NCBI GenBank assembly: GCA_023627715.1
Contig: JAMAHW010000030.1
Coordinates: 62,001-126,000 of the forward strand
Length of the DNA: 64,000 nucleotides
Reading direction: 5' to 3'
Origin: Periconia sp. R9002
Lineage: Eukaryota; Ascomycota; Dothideomycetes; Pleosporales; Periconiaceae
The notes beneath the pieces were generated by a model, which searched no databases, had not been told where the DNA came from, and worked only from the letters and a program-made list of their open reading frames with translations. The translations under genes and the position numbers were made by a program. Positions 58,444 to 64,000 of the stretch are shown piece by piece (position 1 is the first letter of the stretch; each line of letters begins with the position of its first letter).

Positions 58444-60755
58444 CAATGTGTTTGTGGTGTCGAATGCTGCAATCTTTCATATATATACCCAATCTTTTTT
58501 ACATCAGTCCCTTTCCTAACCCAAAGACAATCTTCAATCCAAACTCCTAGGTACTAAATTTTACAGATGTGGTCCAGCCATCACAAAAAAAAACAGAGAC
58601 CCACATCGCTCCAACCCACTAGATTACCTCATCTCAACCTAGTGGCCCCCCAAAAATGAAAACTCATTTTCAATTTTTCAATCCCATTCAAAACGCGCTT
58701 ACCCCACAAACATTGTCTAGATTTCATGTCGTAGAGCATTATATAGCACGCGGGGGGGGGGGCGTTCGTGTTCGTGTTCGTAAGCAAGCAATACGTTCTC
58801 CGAAAACGGAGTGAAGAGCGAGCACGTGCGAAGAAGGAGACAGATTACGGATAGATCAATTAGTAATGTTAGATCTTGAATGCGAAAATGCTTTGATTTC
58901 CTGTTTGATTAACGAAGAATAAATTTTGAATACACCAATGCATGACTTCTACGCGCTCCGTGACTCCAACAGCACCGTTCTACCAAAGTAGAAACTCACT
59001 ACGGTATTACACTCCGAATCAATTAAACAAACTTAAACTCCTCACCCTAGCCCATCTATCCTATCTTATTTTTAAAAAAAACAATTCATGAACTCATCTC
59101 GACTCACCTCAACAAAAAAAAACAAAGCAATACAAACCCACCTCCCCAATAGTCACACACCCACCTAATCTACCTCCCTATCCAAGGTCAACACCTAAAA
59201 TATGACTCCTTCCCCCACCCAGTACGCCCTTCCCACCTCAAAACACCTCAAAACAAGGCAGTAGGGCGGAAAGTTTCAATTCTTGGCTGTGTGGAGATAG
59301 GGCGCAAGATGTAGAAGAAGGGCGGTGGGGCTGACTAACGTCGGACGTCCTTACTCATGTAGTTGTATGACTAGGTAGATGTGCGGCTGTAAGTTGTACA
59401 GCGTCGATATTTTCTTGCTTGTGGCTTAAGGGTAGGGTAGGGTAGGGGGAATATGTAGGTTGTGGGGCTTGGGAAATAGCTGGTGTATGTATGTATGAGT
59501 GTGTGAGCATTCTGTACTTAGTAGAGAGGAATTGTCTTGACTAGGTAGGCGTGTCTGTCGATAGGTGGTGGGGTGGGGTAATGTTAGTACATAGAAATAC
59601 GGTACAGACCCACAAGGTGTACTTGTACCACGAATTTTAATACTCTCTCGTCGCCAAAACATGGGAGGGAAATGGCAGATAGATGGGGATGAGAAGAAGA
59701 ATCGCATCCTTTAAACTGTGATAACCGTCGTTTCGACATTTAGGCAGCAGCTATTGTATCTGAACCGAGCTCCGAGCCTCGCCGGACTTCAACCCCGGCC
59801 GCCGGTGAGCTTTTCCGGGAACTACTCCGATAGACTGGTTGTAGGTGCATGTGGTTTTCGCAACGGTATGGTATCGTGTACTGTACAAGAATCATCTGCA
59901 GACCCATGTATTCCTAGATGGGTAGTTTACGCAATATGCAGTCGTGCGAGGGAGCTTCATCCTTCACCTCGGAGAAAAAGGTATTGTAGAGATCAATTGA
60001 TCTTGGAGAAATGCAGAATTATCCGAAACGAAGAATGCATATATCCGAGCTGGTTTCAAGCAGGCAAACAATCCTACGAACCCAAGCAAGTTCGTTTCGG
60101 TAGGTGAGAGTTGGGGGGGGGACAAAAAGTATTAATAATGCATCTAATCACACTACATAGCAATCCGAATAGGCATCAACACCACCACATTGCCAACTTG
60201 AATAAAATAGACGCATTGATAGGAATTGCGATTGCAAATTCACAATATTCTGACGACATGGTGCCATTCTAATTTCTCCCCCTCCATGCTCGGAATTTTG
60301 TTCGCTTTGGACTAGAATGATAGTCGCTGGCTGACAATTGAGGTTCATGTTTGTACGATTTGTAATAAAGGATGGCTAGCTAGCTAGGGGAAGAGAGAGT
60401 AACTAGTGCGTTAAACGAGTCGCAGAAGTGTAGTACGTAATCATGTAGTTTGCAATAGGGCATAGAACAGGATGTGTGAGGTGTCGAGGAAGTGGGAGAG
60501 GAAGTGTTTTGGCATTTTGTTTGCGTATACAGAAAACTCAGAGATCGAAATAAGCTATAGTTGTACAATCTTATCAGATGAACGACGACATTAAGCATCA
60601 ATATACAACCGTAAACAATCGGAATACAAAACAAGCACAACAAAACCTATAAGAAAAAAAACTCCGAACCGGTGTTCCTGCCGTTCTGCTGGGTCACCAT
60701 TTCCCCTGCTCTAACTCTTTAGTCCCATACGTTCAAATGCAAATGCGCGGATGTG
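58444..60755. other. Intergenic, low-complexity
   Basis: 2.3 kb of mostly AT-rich or purine-rich simple sequence, with a short poly-G near 58751 and a GGGTA-type repeat near 59428-59447. A 129-codon plus-strand frame at 59718-60107 is not convincing. No other gene is seen. Confidence 0.45.
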
Positions 60756-61030
60756 TCATACCAGCTCAGCCCCGTCCCGTACGCGCTTCGGCGTAAGGGT
60801 AAACCAGTATGACTCCTCACCATCCCAAACAATCATATCCCACCACTCCACTCCCCAACTTGATTGATAGTCAGTTCCACACCGACGCCGACGCTATTCT
60901 CATCCTGCTCACCACGCGTCGCATCCCTCGTATCCACGCGCACACGGCCCCGGGACGTAAAAAACAAGCTATTTAGAAAAGACTTGGAAGAGTCTTGGAA
61001 GTAATTGGTCAGCTTTCCCTTGGCGGGCAT
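60756..61030 (-). CDS. Small two-exon protein of unknown function
   Basis: Exon 1 (61030-60913) encodes MPAKGKLTNYFQDSSKSFLNS followed by a basic/acidic segment. A GTGAGC donor begins at 60912, with a CTGAC branch site. Joining to 60850-60756 gives a 70-residue protein with a WWDMIVWDGEESYWFTLTPK block ending in RDGAELV. The sequence is compact and aromatic-rich, unlike random frames. The acceptor needed for frame is GAG at 60852-60851, which is rare; an AAG nine bases earlier is better placed but leads to an early stop. I do not recognise the family. The gene is divergent from the small Ser/Thr-rich gene at 61541, 510 bp away. Confidence 0.5.
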
Positions 61031-61540
61031 CGTTGATTAGCTGCGGTGGGGGTAAAGTTGGGTTTGTATTGTATTGTAATTGTGTGTGTTGGTGGGTTGG
61101 AGAGTTGGTTAGCCCCTGCGCCTTTCCCAAAATTCCCCACCGGAGTAGCAGACAGAGGTAGGGATCATGCCCCAGGCCTTGCTCGGTGATATTGATGGTG
61201 CGATGTGACTAGATGCCTGTTCGTAGGTGGGCAGAGAAGCTGTGGGATTGGTAATTATGATGGCTTTGCGGTGTGTTGTAGGGTAGGGGCTCGAACGGTG
61301 TGTCTGTTTGTGAGGTGCATGAGCGTAAGTATAAGTATGGCCTTGAAGACGTGAATGTCTGTCAATCATCAACCAGCTTCTAGCATCTATCAACTGTCTG
61401 TCCCATCGACAGCCGATATAATCCCCCAAACGTATACTCGAATACATACACAAGCTTCCCACCAGCAAGCTTTCCCTACCTATCTACAAACCTATTCACA
61501 CCATCTCTCGTCACCGGAAACGAAAGACACACATCACACA
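61031..61540. other. Divergent promoter region between two small genes
   Basis: 510 bp between start codons on opposite strands. No motif is singled out. Confidence 0.4.
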
Positions 61541-61931
61541 ATGCCTTCTTCATCAACATCATCACCCAAGCTCTCCCTCTCCACGAGCGACGAGAAGACC
61601 CCACGCCTCTCCACATCCACAACCTCAACCACATCAACATACCTCGCCAAACCCACCCCTCCAGATACGTCAGAGAAGCAGAGCAAGACGAGTGGTTTGA
61701 GGAAGAAGCTACACTTGAGTAGTAAGAGCAAGAAGGATGGTGAGTCTCTTTCCATTCCCATCCCATTCGAATAGACACAGAGGAGAAGTAGAAAGAAAAA
61801 GGGGTTGAGCTAACGAGATGTGCGCAACAGCTTCGCCCAAAACGCCTGAATCGATAGCGGAAAGGAATGCCGCGCTTGAGGCAAAGACGGCGCGTGCCCT
61901 TGCTTTGGCGTTGCACTCTTCGTGTAAATGA
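61541..61931 (+). CDS. Small Ser/Thr-rich basic protein of unknown function
   Basis: Exons are 61541-61739 and 61831-61931 (99 residues), with a 91-bp intron (GTGAGT donor, CAACAG acceptor). The first half is almost only Ser, Thr, Pro and Lys. A short basic motif, TSGLRKKLHLSSKSKKD, precedes the splice. The second exon gives a Glu/Ala-rich helix (SPKTPESIAERNAALEAKTARALALAL). Phases agree and the two halves read as one protein. Similar small proteins with a basic centre and C-terminal Ala-rich helix occur in other filamentous fungi as hypothetical proteins. No function can be given. Confidence 0.6.
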
Positions 61932-63270
61932 GTTGTAAATCTGCGCGTTTTTGGCTTTCGAATGGTTCTCTTGCGGTCTGGAATAATGGTATGGGTAACA
62001 AGGACATAGGAAGGAAGTCAAACTGGGGATGGGCATATGAAATATGCTTTTTTCCTGCGACACCTGCGTAGCACGCTGTTTTGCAGATTCTTGATATTTT
62101 TCTTAGCGTATCGTTCTTTTCGGACTTCAGATGAAGTCACGGAAGGGGAGTTGAAATTGATTCTTTTTTTCCTGGTTATTATTTGTTCTATCAATTGATC
62201 AAGATATCTACCTCTGGGCCGTCCTATCATCGTTTTTGCTGCTCTGTCGTTGAATCTGTTCATACAATGCCGATCAAATAGCATCTGTCATGGCAAATCA
62301 AGCTCGAATATTCATAAAAGTAGATGAAGTTTTTCACAATTTTAAATCTCTTGAACTCGTAATTGGTTTCTGCCACTCTTTGTAGCCATCGAGTTGTTGG
62401 AAAGTCAACTGGAAGACTTTTATACAACTTCAGCTTAGGGTGATTCAACGCGGTGTCGAAATATTCGTTGAAGTGCTGATTTTACCACGTCTGGAATGGG
62501 AAGCTCGCGACGGATTTGTCGATCTACCCATCTATGAATCTTTTTTTAATTTTTCTTGCTGCCATCTTGCTGATTTCCTCGCAATTGCGTCTATCATATT
62601 AATGTAAAGCATATTAGCTGAACTACAGGTTTCGCTGCCTAGATGTGGAGGCTGGCCTTCCGCAGCCGCTGGTCGGTTCGTATATGCGCGAAGAATCAAC
62701 GTTCGCCAAACCCCTCACGTGCCCCTGCTTCGTATCTCGCTTGTAGGCTAATAACTGGAGTAGTTGCCTGTCGAGCCTTGCGGTAGCAACCGGCGTGTGA
62801 AGATACTCAGGACATAACAGCAGCAGATACTGTTCATTGTGCTGGTAACGCAAGCAATATTCGACCGGTACGGGAACCTGAGGTGCGAACTCGTCTATAA
62901 CGTGCCACTTCGACACGCACACGGTGTGGGGCCAGCTACTCTGACTGATTTGACGCAATGCCCCCTTGCTGCTCATGAAGTGGGCTCAGCCTCATTGGAT
63001 TTTCTCGTCGCGCTCGCGCTGTTGAAAAGTCAACCTATTTTCTACCACTACCACCATCAATTGATCCACATTGTTCGTCACTCCTGATATTACGGTGCTT
63101 TCGTCGATCTCGAACTAGCGTCCATAATACTGGAGGACTGATCCTTTTCTCCAGAGCTTCTCGTATCCAACGTGGGTGGCCTTCAAGTTAATTTACCACG
63201 CTCGTGAATAACCGTGACAACTATATACCCAACATCGCGTGAGGATACTGGATCAAAAGACGTTGTCGTC
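61932..63270. other. Intergenic before the NLR-type gene
   Basis: 1.3 kb, AT-rich on the left. Opposed frames of about 80-117 codons at 62623-63087 show no recognisable family. A decayed element is possible but not supported. Confidence 0.4.
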
Positions 63271-64000
63271 ATGTTACAACAGAGACTACAAAACACGGAT
63301 TACACCGTTGGCTGGATTTGCGCCATCTACCATGAGTACCTTGCTGCACAGCTTTGTCTCGAGGAAACGCACTCTGAATTAGCCTACTCGCCGACCGACA
63401 CCAACACCTATGTGCTCGGCAAGGTTAGTGGCCATAACGTCGTCATTGTCTGCCTACCCAGTGGACTATACGGAACGACATCAGCAACATTTATCGCTAT
63501 AAACATGCTGCGGAGCTTCCCTAATATCAGATTCGGCCTGCTCGTTGGCATTGGTGGTGGGGCTCCAACTCGTGATAACGATATCCGTTTAGGCGATATA
63601 GTCGTCTCCTCCCCTGGAAATGGAAACGGCGGCGTGATGCAGCACGATTCGGGCAAAAGAATACAAGGGCAGAATTTCTTGGAGCCAACTTTTCTGAATC
63701 GACCACCAACAATCCTACTTAACGCAGTAATGAGTCTACGGGCCATGTATGGACGGCATCTCTGTAATCTCGAACAGAGTATTGACGATATACTCGAGAA
63801 GGAGCAGGAAGAAGTTCGTGAAGAACTCTGTCGGCCAAATAACGATACCGACTTGTTATACCGAAGTGATTTTGTGCATCCTGCAGATAATGGAATGCTT
63901 TGCTCAGAAGCGTGTGGCATTGACTCTGCAAATTTAATACAGAGGACGGAACGCAAACGACGACCACGAAACCCAGTTGTTCATTACGGGCTGATTGCCT
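63271..64000 (+). CDS. NLR-type protein, N-terminal nucleoside-phosphorylase domain (runs off window)
   Basis: From ATG 63271 the frame is open to the last base (243 codons, no intron needed). The start DYTVGWICAIYHEYLAAQLCL, then VCLPSGLYGTTSATFIAINML, and the glycine-rich FGLLVGIGGGAPTRDNDIRLGDIVVS block are the hallmark of the PNP_UDP_1 (Pfs-like) domain found at the N-terminus of fungal STAND/NLR receptors. In that class it is followed by NACHT or NB-ARC and by WD40, ankyrin or TPR repeats, which would lie beyond this window. The conserved HDSGKRIQGQNF segment fits this receptor group rather than metabolic phosphorylases. Such proteins act in non-self recognition and regulated cell death. 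Whether the receptor is complete cannot be judged here. Confidence 0.82.
   Translation, partial: MLQQRLQNTDYTVGWICAIYHEYLAAQLCLEETHSELAYSPTDTNTYVLGKVSGHNVVIVCLPSGLYGTTSATFIAINMLRSFPNIRFGLLVGIGGGAPTRDNDIRLGDIVVSSPGNGNGGVMQHDSGKRIQGQNFLEPTFLNRPPTILLNAVMSLRAMYGRHLCNLEQSIDDILEKEQEEVREELCRPNNDTDLLYRSDFVHPADNGMLCSEACGIDSANLIQRTERKRRPRNPVVHYGLIA

Noticed and set aside
59428..59447. GGGTA-type tandem sequence as an interstitial telomere
   Set aside because: The unit is not TTAGGG and the run is only about four copies; a simple microsatellite is enough.
59718..60107. 129-codon plus-strand frame
   Set aside because: No conserved-looking block, no splice partners, and it lies in low-complexity intergenic DNA.
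62623..63087. Overlapping opposed frames of 117 and 82 codons upstream of the NLR-type gene
   Set aside because: The two frames contradict each other and neither resembles a known family; possibly relic DNA but not demonstrable.
1..64000. CRISPR arrays, bacterial operons or phage genes
   Set aside because: The introns, tRNA intron and fungal protein families show nuclear fungal DNA; no regularly spaced repeat array was found.

Overview
The window is chromosomal DNA of a filamentous ascomycete (Pezizomycotina). The evidence is many short spliceosomal introns (about 49-145 bp) with GTANGN-type donors and CTNAC-like branch sites, fungal zinc-cluster regulators, a GH7-CBM1 cellulase, Mdm31, Sfk1, DUF1996 and M14 proteins, an intron-containing tRNA-Leu, and AT-rich decayed DNA that looks like repeat-induced point mutation (RIP). 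A Dothideomycete-like lignocellulose degrader or plant associate is my guess; the class is not proven by sequence alone.

Layout. 1-5.0 kb: the tail of one gene, a secreted M14 carboxypeptidase and a fungal multi-pass membrane protein. 5.7-8.7 kb: a decayed zone with a stop-riddled former gene, AT-rich relic DNA, the 3' end of a BBE-like FAD oxidoreductase with a premature TAG, and an acetyltransferase cut short where a dispersed repeat begins; a second, more mutated copy of that repeat lies at 2.3 kb. 9.1-19.2 kb: a carbohydrate-utilisation neighbourhood with a GH27 alpha-galactosidase, a Dal5-type transporter, a Zn2Cys6 regulator and a GH43 enzyme. 20.5-28.9 kb: a secreted M14A carboxypeptidase, a small basic protein, a secreted DUF1996 protein and a repeat-rich cell-surface protein. 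31-32.6 kb: a GH7 cellobiohydrolase with a cellulose-binding module. 33.5-58 kb: mainly housekeeping and regulatory genes: Pno1/Dim2, Mdm31, ornithine decarboxylase, a disordered protein with a myristoylation-type N-terminus, Sfk1, a transcription factor with a variant zinc cluster and a classical Zn2Cys6 factor. 58.3-64 kb: tRNA-Leu(AAG), two small conserved-looking proteins, and the start of an NLR-type protein with a nucleoside-phosphorylase domain that runs off the window.

The secreted enzymes (GH27, GH43, GH7, two peptidases, DUF1996) fit growth on plant cell walls. The GH27-MFS-Zn2Cys6-GH43 block is the best candidate for a co-regulated pathway cluster. The most unusual items are the NLR-type gene at the right edge and the RIP-like gene graveyard. 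Exon joins were chosen by frame, splice consensus and family conservation; none has transcript support here.
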